In this document: one piece after another, positions 1 through 6,136 of the stretch | How positions within the stretch are numbered: the first letter of the stretch is position 1 | Layout of the letters: each line of letters starts with the position of its first letter | Source: Methanolobus sp. UBA118 | GTDB lineage: Archaea > Halobacteriota > Methanosarcinia > Methanosarcinales > Methanosarcinaceae | Assembly (NCBI GenBank): GCA_002508635.1 | Contig: DACO01000170.1 | Coordinates: 1 to 33,788 of the forward strand | Direction: 5' to 3' | DNA: 33,788 nt | Notes under the pieces: model-generated | The model's database searches: none | What the model saw: the letters and a program-made list of their open reading frames with translations, nothing else | What the model was told of the DNA's origin: nothing | Position numbers and translations under genes: made by a program

Positions 1-53
1 TTCTTTGTACATCCGGTTCCGTTAAGGGTTTCTTCACATTGGTAGCAGAACAT
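1..53 (-). CDS. hcp: Hybrid-cluster protein (hydroxylamine reductase), N-terminal fragment
   Basis: Only the first 17 codons are present; the gene runs off the left edge. The peptide reads MFCYQCEETLNGTGCTK, which matches the start of the prismane/hybrid-cluster protein family. In that family these early cysteines (C3, C6, C15 here) belong to the N-terminal iron-sulfur cluster. A GGTGA ribosome binding site lies five bases before the ATG, which supports the start. The family has hydroxylamine reductase, peroxidase or nitric oxide reductase activity and serves nitrosative-stress defence. The rest of the protein cannot be judged from this window. Confidence 0.85.
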   Translation of the reverse strand, partial: MFCYQCEETLNGTGCTK

Positions 54-165
54 ATTTTTCACCATTTATTAACTGATATCTTTTGGATACCAGTATATTG
101 GTGATACTCTGTTATAAGTAAGGCAGTTTCCGATCGGATACTGAACAATAGATGAATCAAAAATA

Positions 166-180
166 CCTTTTATAAAAAGG
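166..180 (-). terminator. Hairpin and T-rich tract after the wHTH regulator gene
   Basis: Read on the minus strand, CCTTTT and AAAAGG form a perfect 6-bp stem around a 3-nt loop, followed at once by TATTTTTG. It begins about 10 bases after the regulator stop codon and before the hcp promoter, so it plausibly ends the regulator operon. The loop is tight and the stem AT-rich. In archaea the T tract may matter more than the hairpin. Confidence 0.4.
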
Positions 181-190
181 ACTCAAAAAC

Positions 191-898
191 CTATTTTATT
201 CTTTCAAAGAAAGGTAGGTTATCTGGATGACATTCATCCTTCAGGTAGTAATGCTTCCTGACACCATTGTTTTTGATGTCAAGGCAATCCATTTCCTTTA
301 ATGTCCTGACATGAAAAAGGATGGTGCTTTTATGCACGTCGAGCTCTTCGGCAAGTTCTGTTGTGGTGATGCCAGGGTTTTTGAAGATTTGCCGGCACAC
401 CTCTTTGCAGGTGTTTTTATACAGATGAGGTTCAATACTCCGTCTCTTCTCATCATTCAGGAATGCCAGATCGTTCCTGAAAATGCTGATGAAGCTACCG
501 TTCTTTATCAGGAGCACTTTACCTTCGTCTTTAAGTATCTTGATGTGATAGCGAACTGTCCCTCTCTTGAATTCAGTTTTCTGTTTAATGTAATTAACTG
601 TACTTCCGGGGTTCTGCTCTATGAAATCAAGGATTTTGTCTCGGTTCTCATTGCTTGATGTCCTCCTCATCCTTGCAAGAAGTAGAGTGAGAATTTTCCA
701 TCCGAGTACAAGAATCGCGGAAGCGATGGTTATTGCCTGAAAGTAATGCGGCAGGTCCCAAAAGGAATCTTCGGTTTGCGCACCCTCTACATGTCCTTTA
801 GTAGAAATGTCAGTGTAAGGTTGAACAAAGGGATCTCCAAGACATGGTACAACATAAATGGAAAAAATAACTAAAAAAAGTAGAAGTAATTTTTTCAT
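191..898 (-). CDS. Membrane-anchored tandem winged-helix transcriptional regulator
   Basis: Predicted one-component regulator of 235 aa. The sequence shows a hydrophobic N-terminus (about residues 3-20), a short polar segment that should lie outside the cell, a second membrane helix (about 52-75), then a cytoplasmic part with two winged-helix domains (about 83-145 and 165-225). Both have ArsR/MarR-like recognition stretches: KRGTVRYHIKILKDEG in the first and HKSTILFHVRTLKEM in the second. The start is placed at MKKLLLL, which opens a signal-type segment; an in-frame start 25 codons upstream would overlap the preceding gene and spoil this. The gene lies 17 bp after the secreted-protein gene at 916-1371, so the two are probably co-transcribed. 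It ends in TAG. Its DNA targets are unknown; the shared element upstream of 1371 and 3179 is an obvious candidate. Confidence 0.75.
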   Translation of the reverse strand: MKKLLLLFLVIFSIYVVPCLGDPFVQPYTDISTKGHVEGAQTEDSFWDLPHYFQAITIASAILVLGWKILTLLLARMRRTSSNENRDKILDFIEQNPGSTVNYIKQKTEFKRGTVRYHIKILKDEGKVLLIKNGSFISIFRNDLAFLNDEKRRSIEPHLYKNTCKEVCRQIFKNPGITTTELAEELDVHKSTILFHVRTLKEMDCLDIKNNGVRKHYYLKDECHPDNLPFFERIK

Positions 899-915
899 AC
901 CTAAGCATACAAACT

Positions 916-1371
916 TTAGATTGAATAATCTTCTGTTCCACTTACAGAATATCCGTAAACCCTGTATCTCCAAGTTCCTTTTTCAATTCCATCATAGTCG
1001 ATTATGTTCAAATGAATTCTGCCATCAATAGAACCGTCTGCTGAATCATAGAATGATCCAAGACAATTGTAACTGGGATCGTATATATAGAGTTTTAATG
1101 AATCACTAGTATCTCCCCAGTTGAGATCTACAGTTATATAAGTATAATACGAGCTAATAGTTACTGAATGCCAGTTTGTTTCTCCCTGTTTAATGGTACT
1201 GTAAATGGTCTTAATTCCCACATCCCCATCAGTTGAATTTGCAGGAACTATCTTGTATTCGAGGTTTTCTGCAGAGATTAATGGCAATTCATCCAAGGTT
1301 TCTGATGCGTTTGCACTTGCAACTGAAATGCAGAGTAAGAATACTATAAGTCCTATAACAATTGTTTTCAT
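916..1371 (-). CDS. Small secreted protein with pre-peptidase-like beta-sandwich
   Basis: 151 aa with a clear signal peptide (MKTIVIGLIVFLLCISVASA) and a mature part rich in aromatic and beta-strand residues. The pattern of a gly/trp-containing strand (VDLNWGDTSDSLKLYIYDP) followed later by GTWRYRVYGYSVSGTEDYSI resembles bacterial/archaeal pre-peptidase C-terminal domains, which usually sit outside the cell on larger proteins. Here the domain is alone. An upstream in-frame ATG at 1377 is only 2 nt from the AAGGAG, while the ATG at 1371 has 8 nt spacing, so the latter is preferred. It is the first gene of an operon with the membrane-bound regulator, so it may be a ligand, sensor subunit or target of that regulator; this is inference. 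Confidence 0.65.
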   Translation of the reverse strand: MKTIVIGLIVFLLCISVASANASETLDELPLISAENLEYKIVPANSTDGDVGIKTIYSTIKQGETNWHSVTISSYYTYITVDLNWGDTSDSLKLYIYDPSYNCLGSFYDSADGSIDGRIHLNIIDYDGIEKGTWRYRVYGYSVSGTEDYSI

Positions 1372-1412
1372 TTTCATTTCTCCTTTTTTGTACAGACAGT
1401 AAAAAATGAAAA

Positions 1413-1452
1413 ATGTTCATATATAAATTTTATAGCCATCACTGCAACAAAG
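1413..1452 (-). promoter_or_regulatory. Promoter with conserved upstream element, copy A
   Basis: On the minus strand a TATA box (AATTTATATA, about 1418-1429) lies about 45 bp upstream of the secreted-protein start at 1371. It is directly preceded by CTTTGTTGCAGTGATGGCTA. Copy B at 3341-3379 matches this stretch at 36 of 39 aligned positions with one single-base gap. Conservation extends beyond the TATA box on both sides, which suggests a shared activator or repressor site. Confidence 0.65.
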
Positions 1453-1626
1453 ACTCTTGAATGTGTTTTATGAGCTGAACTGCTCAACTGTTTGGGTATT
1501 TACAGCAAAAGAATATATATTGGTAATTTAAAAATATGTTTATTTTATTCAATTATATTTGGTTTACACTCCATATTTTTAGGATGACAATCACAAAAAA
1601 GGGGTGAAAAGTCTTTATGTTAGTTT

Positions 1627-2625
1627 TCATTCCACATTTAGTCCAATTCTAATACTTGGTTCTTCTCTTTTTTCGATTTCTTTGTTCCTAACTCCCGGAG
1701 ATTTTTCGACATCTGCATAAGGGTCTAATATCCAGACAACTATTAACTCATGTACTCCTTTTTCCTTTGGTACTATCAAACTTGCAGGGATTGAAACTTT
1801 TTCTCCATTGTTTAATTTACCTAGATAAACAAAATCATTTTTTTCAAGATCAAGAGGTATTTGTTCGTAGTCAAGGAATTGAATGATTGCAAAGGTTCTT
1901 TGCTCTTGTCTTCTATTGTTACCTATATTTATAAAATAATCCAGTTTGTCTCCTGCAGTAACATTTTCAGCAAGCCACATTTTTGGAGAACAGGGCTGCT
2001 GATTTACTAGTATTCCCTCAAGAGGATATGAAGCATTGCATAATTTTCTTAAATGTTGGTATTCTATTACTGGTTTGGTGTTATTTTCAACCAATGCATT
2101 CAATCTGATTCTCCCCATCAATGCGAAATCCGTGGATATTCTATATTCTCTATTTAATGAATGCTGGTTTGGATTGAGAAAGGTGAGTATCAGGATATCA
2201 TGGAAGCCAGCTGTCAAATTTTCAATTTCAAAAGGATATAATTGCGTTTCCATTGAATCTAAGGTTACTATATGAGTATTGTTTTTACTTCCATTTACTG
2301 AAAAGGGTACCAATTTGTAATCTACAAGAGCCATTATTAGATATTCATTTTTTTGATTGATTGCATTCGTTATCTGCAGGCTACCTTCCAAGCTCTCGTT
2401 TTCCTGTAAGTACTGGGTCAAGTTCATAGCTGATAATGGCTTTGTATTACTAAAAATGCTTAAACCAAAACTTTCAGTCACGGAATTTTCATCATATCCA
2501 ATTGATTCTATTGTTTGTTTATCTGAGAACACAGCATTCCAATCGGATGTATCTACCAGAAAATAATGTAAGCCGGTTAGTATCAACAAAAAAAAGAAAA
2601 ATGAAAAGAGAATGATATTTTTCAT
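1627..2625 (-). CDS. Membrane-anchored extracellular protein with two Ig-like repeats
   Basis: 332 aa, no function recognised. One N-terminal membrane helix (MKNIILFSFFFFLLILTGL) is followed by an all-beta extracellular part. Two segments of about 75 residues, near 80-155 and 222-305, repeat the same pattern: a strand with a DY motif (LVDYKLVPF, FLDYEQIPL), then a strand ending ILILTFLNPN or LIVVWILDPY. They look like tandem CARDB/Ig-like domains. Eight N-x-S/T sequons suggest glycosylation, and two cysteines (about 196 and 212) between the repeats could form a disulfide. The ATG at 2625 is chosen because GAGG lies 6 nt upstream; another ATG at 2637 starts 2 nt after the stop of the upstream gene. 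It is the second gene of the operon driven from copy B of the shared promoter element. Confidence 0.6.
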   Translation of the reverse strand: MKNIILFSFFFFLLILTGLHYFLVDTSDWNAVFSDKQTIESIGYDENSVTESFGLSIFSNTKPLSAMNLTQYLQENESLEGSLQITNAINQKNEYLIMALVDYKLVPFSVNGSKNNTHIVTLDSMETQLYPFEIENLTAGFHDILILTFLNPNQHSLNREYRISTDFALMGRIRLNALVENNTKPVIEYQHLRKLCNASYPLEGILVNQQPCSPKMWLAENVTAGDKLDYFINIGNNRRQEQRTFAIIQFLDYEQIPLDLEKNDFVYLGKLNNGEKVSIPASLIVPKEKGVHELIVVWILDPYADVEKSPGVRNKEIEKREEPSIRIGLNVE

Positions 2626-2639
2626 TCTATTCCTCATGT

Positions 2640-3179
2640 TTAAATTGAATCTGTTGTAACTGGATACCAGTAATTGTTTCCGTCTTCAAAAACGTGGTTA
2701 CCTCTACCGTCCCAATCTCCACCGTAGTATACTCCTGAAAATTCCCAATAGATGCTGGCATCCGCGGAATCGGAGTGAGTGTCAGTATCGTCAAATACAA
2801 GAGAATCATCTCTCCAGATTCGACCTCTGACACCGATTTCATCAATGTCATAAGCAGAATCGCCACTTCTTGAAGTGGATTTTGTCAGGAATCTTGGGGC
2901 ATAAATATATAAATATTTGTACATGTCAGTTGAAGCAGTCCACGTATAATCTCTTGAAGGCGAAAAAGTTAAGACTTCTCCATCTCCTTTTTCAATTGCA
3001 TACTTGTCATCGATATCTTCTTTGACATCTTGACCCTTAATCACAATAGCCTCACAAGGGTTAACTATTTCGTTCTCCTCGCTGTTTTCGACAGCATTTA
3101 CGGCTGTTACAAACATCATGTTTACGATAAACATTGCAAACAACACCGAAGTGATCTTTGTTCTTTTGTCCATTTTCAT
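2640..3179 (-). CDS. Secreted protein of unknown function
   Basis: 179 aa with a signal peptide (about residues 4-29, ending VTAVNAVE) and an acidic, aromatic-rich mature domain containing several WxF/YxY patterns near the C-terminus (YWEFSGVYYGGDWDG). No known family was recognised. The start ATG has GAGGT 6 nt upstream. The stop codon lies 2 nt before an in-frame start of the next gene, so the two form a tight operon. The mature protein has one cysteine only. Its promoter is about 170 bp upstream, giving an unusually long leader with inverted repeats (3260-3329). It is probably a cell-surface protein; its role is unknown. Confidence 0.6.
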   Translation of the reverse strand: MKMDKRTKITSVLFAMFIVNMMFVTAVNAVENSEENEIVNPCEAIVIKGQDVKEDIDDKYAIEKGDGEVLTFSPSRDYTWTASTDMYKYLYIYAPRFLTKSTSRSGDSAYDIDEIGVRGRIWRDDSLVFDDTDTHSDSADASIYWEFSGVYYGGDWDGRGNHVFEDGNNYWYPVTTDSI

Positions 3180-3265
3180 ATCTTTACCTCATTTGTTTAT
3201 TTCAGAGGCAAGAAATCAAAAGGTTTAAATTAGATTCAATCCCCTTTCCACTCGCCTCTGGTAGT

Positions 3266-3308
3266 TTAGGGTTCAAATCTACCTTTGCGAAACACATTTG
3301 GACCCTAA
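3266..3308. repeat. 13-bp inverted repeat in a 5' leader
   Basis: TTAGGGTTCAAAT (3266-3278) and ATTTGGACCCTAA (3296-3308) pair over 13 positions, with one G-T pair as plus-strand RNA and one A-C mismatch as minus-strand RNA. Arm one also belongs to an alternative hairpin, GGTAGTTT with AAAxCTACC (3260-3283), so the two structures exclude each other. It lies between the promoter and start of the 179-aa gene. Confidence 0.55.
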
Positions 3309-3313
3309 TCACC

Positions 3314-3329
3314 AAAAGTGATCACTTTT
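3314..3329. promoter_or_regulatory. 16-bp perfect palindrome, possible operator
   Basis: AAAAGTGATCACTTTT is perfectly self-complementary and lies about 20 bp downstream of the TATA box of promoter B, at or near the expected transcription start. That position suits a repressor site for the 179-aa/332-aa operon. Confidence 0.5.
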
Positions 3330-3340
3330 AAATAATATGC

Positions 3341-3379
3341 ATGTTCTATATAAATTTTCTAACCATCAATGCAACAAAG
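3341..3379 (-). promoter_or_regulatory. Promoter with conserved upstream element, copy B
   Basis: On the minus strand, CTTTGTTGCATTGATGGTTA is followed by a TATA box (AATTTATATA, about 3347-3358). The copy is nearly identical to copy A at 1413-1452. The first downstream gene is the secreted 179-aa protein starting at 3179, about 170 bp away, implying a leader of roughly 140 nt. Confidence 0.6.
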
Positions 3380-3445
3380 TAGCTGCGTTTGTATTTTTAT
3401 GGGTTTTGTGAACTCAAAGGACTTTTAGTAACTGATTAATATGGG

Positions 3446-3477
3446 AGGAGGGCAGTTCAAACCCTCCTATGTTTTTT
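3446..3477 (+). terminator. Terminator-like hairpin with T6 tract
   Basis: AGGAGGG (3446-3452) and CCCTCCT (3462-3468) form a perfect 7-bp GC-rich stem with a 9-nt loop, followed by ATG and TTTTTT (3472-3477). No plus-strand gene precedes it within the window, so it either ends an unrecognised small RNA or is unrelated to termination. Confidence 0.4.
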
Positions 3478-3591
3478 CCTTCTTCCCTTTTTCCCATGCC
3501 CCAACCCAAGGCGTACCAAAAATATGAATTGATGGTCCTGCTATGGAGATTTGTAGTTGTTGTAAGCCAACAATATTTTTTACTCGGGTGT

Positions 3592-3634
3592 TAAATAAAA
3601 GTATTATGGCCATTGTTACAACAAAGGCTCATGA
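3592..3634. repeat. Degenerate third copy of the promoter element
   Basis: GGCCATTGTTACAACAAAGG and the flanking CTCATGA match the core of copies A and B (GCCATCAYTGCAACAAAG, then CTCTTGA in copy A). The TATA side is only loosely kept. No minus-strand gene starts directly downstream. Confidence 0.4.
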
Positions 3635-3730
3635 TATCTATTTTTCTGAAAAAAATTTCCGGCTTTAAATCTATTCATCCATCCTTTACTCAAAACCAAT
3701 AAGTAGCAAAGTTTCTTTCCTTTTATCCAA

Positions 3731-3740
3731 AACTATATCT
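3731..3740 (+). promoter_or_regulatory. Candidate TATA box of hdrA2
   Basis: AACTATATCT is centred about 46 bp before the hdrA2 ATG. Transcription would start near 3760 and leave a leader of about 20 nt carrying the AAGGA ribosome binding site (3768-3772). Confidence 0.45.
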
Positions 3741-3781
3741 TATTCCACGTCGTCCATTCTTCAAAATAAGGAAAAATCAAA

Positions 3782-6136
3782 ATGCGTATCGGAGTATACA
3801 TATGTCACTGCGGCCTGAACATAGCCCATACCATTAACGTCAGTTCTCTTCAGGAGAAAGTAAACGACCTCGAAGACGTTACGGTTGTCAGGGACATACA
3901 GTTCATGTGTTCCGACTCGGGACAGGAATCCATTATCAGGGACATAGAGGATAACGAGCTTGACCGTGTACTTGTGGCTGCATGCTCTCCTCACCTGCAT
4001 GAGCCCACTTTCAAGAGAGTACTTACAAAAGCTGGTCTGAATCCTTTCCTCCTGGAAATGGTCAATATCCGCGAGCAGTGCTCATGGGTACATCAGGAAG
4101 AGCCACAGATGGCCACCCAGAAGGCCTTTGATCTTATCAGGATGGGTATTGCAAGACTGAAACTGCTCGATCCGCTGGAGATAGAGAAGGTCACGGTCAC
4201 AAAGGATGTGCTGGTGATCGGGGGAGGTGTTGCCGGTATCGAGGCTGCGCTGACACTTGCGGATTCGGGCTATCATGTATATATGGTTGAGAAGGAGCCG
4301 ACCATTGGTGGCAAGATGGCTCTGCTCAACGAGGTATTTCCCACCAACGATTGCTCTATCTGTGTGCTCGCACCCAAAATGACCGATGTGCAGAATCATC
4401 CGAACATAGATCTTATCACAATGGCCGAGGTCAGCGAAGTAACGGGTTCAGTAGGGAATTTTAATGTCACTGTAAAACGCAGACCAAGATATGTGGATGA
4501 GGACAAGTGCAAGGGCTGCGTGGAAGAATGCGGTGGCGTGTGTCCTGTTGAAGTTTCAAATCCTTTCGACTTCGGACTTGGCAAGGCCAAAGCCATCAAC
4601 ATGCCAATCCCACAGGCAGTGCCACAGGTAGTCTATATTGACAATAAATACTGTGTTGGCTGTGGCCTTTGCAAGCAGGCATGTCCGGCGGATGCTATCA
4701 ATTACGAGCAGCAAGAAGAAACGCTGGAGTTTACGGTAGGTGCCATCGTACTTGCAACGGGCTACAAGCTCTTTGATGCGTCCCGCAAGCCGGAGTATGG
4801 TTATGGTATCTATCCTGATGTCATCACAAATATGGAACAGGAACGCCTGCTAAACGCAGCCGGTCCTACAAGAGGTAAGGTACTTGTCCCGTCTACCGCG
4901 GAAATTCCGCAGAAGGTTGCATTCATTCAATGTGTTGGATCGAGGGACGAGAAGGTGGATAATCCATATTGTTCCAGGGTCTGCTGCATGTCCAGCATGA
5001 AGAATGCACAGTTGCTCAAGGAACGTTATCCCGACATGGATATTACCATTCATTATATTGACATTCGTGCGTCCGGTGAGATGTACGAGGAATACTACAT
5101 AAGGACCCAGTCAATGGGTATCAACTTCACGCGTGGCAGGGTTGCTGAGATACTGCCGGAAGATACCGGAAGGCTGAACCTGCGTTATGAGGATACACTT
5201 GCGGGTGAGATACACGAAGATCCGTATGATATGGTAGTTCTGGCAACAGGTATGGAAACCGTATCGGATGCGAATCAGATTTCCCGTGTACTTAACCTTA
5301 CCACACGTTCTGACCGTTTCTTCTCAATAGCCCATCCCAAGATGCGTCCGGTTGATTCTCATGTAAAGGGAATTTACATAGCAGGATGTGCCTCCGGACC
5401 CAAGGAGATACAGGTATCCATAGCCCAGGGCAGTGCAGCCGCCTCCAAGGTAATGCAGTTGCTCTCAAAGGGTGAGCTGGAAAGCGATCCTCTCAGTGCA
5501 CATGTGAATCCCGATGCATGTATAGGCTGTTCCATCTGTGCCGATGTATGCCAGTTCAATAAGATCAGTATGATCGATCACAAGGCTGTTGTGGATGAGC
5601 TTTCCTGCATGGGATGCGGTGCATGCAGTGCATCCTGTCCGTCAGATGCCATATCCATGCGTAACAGTACCGACGAGCAGATCTTCTCGCAGATACGTGC
5701 AGCCACCGAGGTCAAGTCCCAGTTCCCGCTCATCATCGCTTTCCTGTGCAACTGGTGCAGCTACAAATGTGCTGACCTTGCGGGCACATCACGGGTTCAG
5801 TATCCGAGCAATATCAGGACCATCAAAGTGATATGCGCTGGACGTGTCGATCCTGCATTCGTGCTAGAGGCCTTTGAACAGGGTGCTGACGGTGTGCTTG
5901 TAGCAGGTTGCAGGCTGGGCGAATGTCACTATATCTTTGCAAACTACAATGCAAAACACAGGATGGAGGCCCTTCAGGAAGTACTGCAGGACATAGGCAT
6001 CGACCCCGAAAGGCTGAAGGTGGAATGGCTATCCGCTGCTGAAGGCGAGAAGTTTGCAAACACGATCGAGGACATGGTTGAATACCTGGAAAAGATCGGT
6101 CCTATAGGTTCCGAACTTCTGGAGGAGCCCCAATGA
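3782..6136 (+). CDS. hdrA2: Heterodisulfide reductase subunit A with fused MvhD domain (HdrA2 type)
   Basis: 784 aa, cytosolic flavoprotein of the heterodisulfide reductase complex. Visible in order: the N-terminal HdrA domain (CHCG at 8-11), an FAD/thioredoxin-reductase-like fold with VIGGGVAGIEAA near 144-155, an inserted cysteine cluster (C243 onward), a ferredoxin motif YCVGCGLCKQACP from C291, two more C-terminal [4Fe-4S] motifs at C580 and C609, and an MvhD-type domain from about 650 with C656, C659 and C663. The MvhD fusion is typical of HdrA2 from Methanosarcina. There, HdrA2B2C2 is reported to couple F420H2 oxidation to reduction of ferredoxin and CoM-S-S-CoB by flavin-based electron bifurcation. 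hdrB and hdrC are not in the window. The stop overlaps the next gene (ATGA), so the polyferredoxin is co-translated. Confidence 0.93.
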   Translation: MRIGVYICHCGLNIAHTINVSSLQEKVNDLEDVTVVRDIQFMCSDSGQESIIRDIEDNELDRVLVAACSPHLHEPTFKRVLTKAGLNPFLLEMVNIREQCSWVHQEEPQMATQKAFDLIRMGIARLKLLDPLEIEKVTVTKDVLVIGGGVAGIEAALTLADSGYHVYMVEKEPTIGGKMALLNEVFPTNDCSICVLAPKMTDVQNHPNIDLITMAEVSEVTGSVGNFNVTVKRRPRYVDEDKCKGCVEECGGVCPVEVSNPFDFGLGKAKAINMPIPQAVPQVVYIDNKYCVGCGLCKQACPADAINYEQQEETLEFTVGAIVLATGYKLFDASRKPEYGYGIYPDVITNMEQERLLNAAGPTRGKVLVPSTAEIPQKVAFIQCVGSRDEKVDNPYCSRVCCMSSMKNAQLLKERYPDMDITIHYIDIRASGEMYEEYYIRTQSMGINFTRGRVAEILPEDTGRLNLRYEDTLAGEIHEDPYDMVVLATGMETVSDANQISRVLNLTTRSDRFFSIAHPKMRPVDSHVKGIYIAGCASGPKEIQVSIAQGSAAASKVMQLLSKGELESDPLSAHVNPDACIGCSICADVCQFNKISMIDHKAVVDELSCMGCGACSASCPSDAISMRNSTDEQIFSQIRAATEVKSQFPLIIAFLCNWCSYKCADLAGTSRVQYPSNIRTIKVICAGRVDPAFVLEAFEQGADGVLVAGCRLGECHYIFANYNAKHRMEALQEVLQDIGIDPERLKVEWLSAAEGEKFANTIEDMVEYLEKIGPIGSELLEEPQ

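Larger units (their letters stand above)
3180..3781. other. 600-bp regulatory intergenic region
   Basis: No convincing protein gene. It holds, in order: the long 5' leader of the 179-aa secreted-protein gene (minus) with a 13-bp inverted repeat and a 16-bp palindrome, promoter element B (3341-3379), a plus-strand terminator-like hairpin (3446-3477), a degenerate third copy of the promoter element (about 3592-3634), and the hdrA2 promoter near 3733. A 27-codon minus-strand frame beginning near 3500 has no coding character. Confidence 0.6.

Noticed and set aside
54..165. ACCA/TGGT inverted repeat in the hcp upstream region as a nitrosative-stress operator
   Set aside because: The arms are only 4 bp around a 6-nt spacer, too weak to call without comparison to other hcp promoters.
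311..658. Open frame of 115 codons on the plus strand
   Set aside because: It is antisense to the winged-helix regulator, has no ribosome binding site and no protein-like motifs, whereas the minus frame has clear domains.
3260..3283. tRNA-like TTCAAAT flanked by GGTAG and CTACC
   Set aside because: The arms do not form a T-arm of 5 pairs around a 7-nt loop, and no acceptor, D or anticodon arms are nearby.
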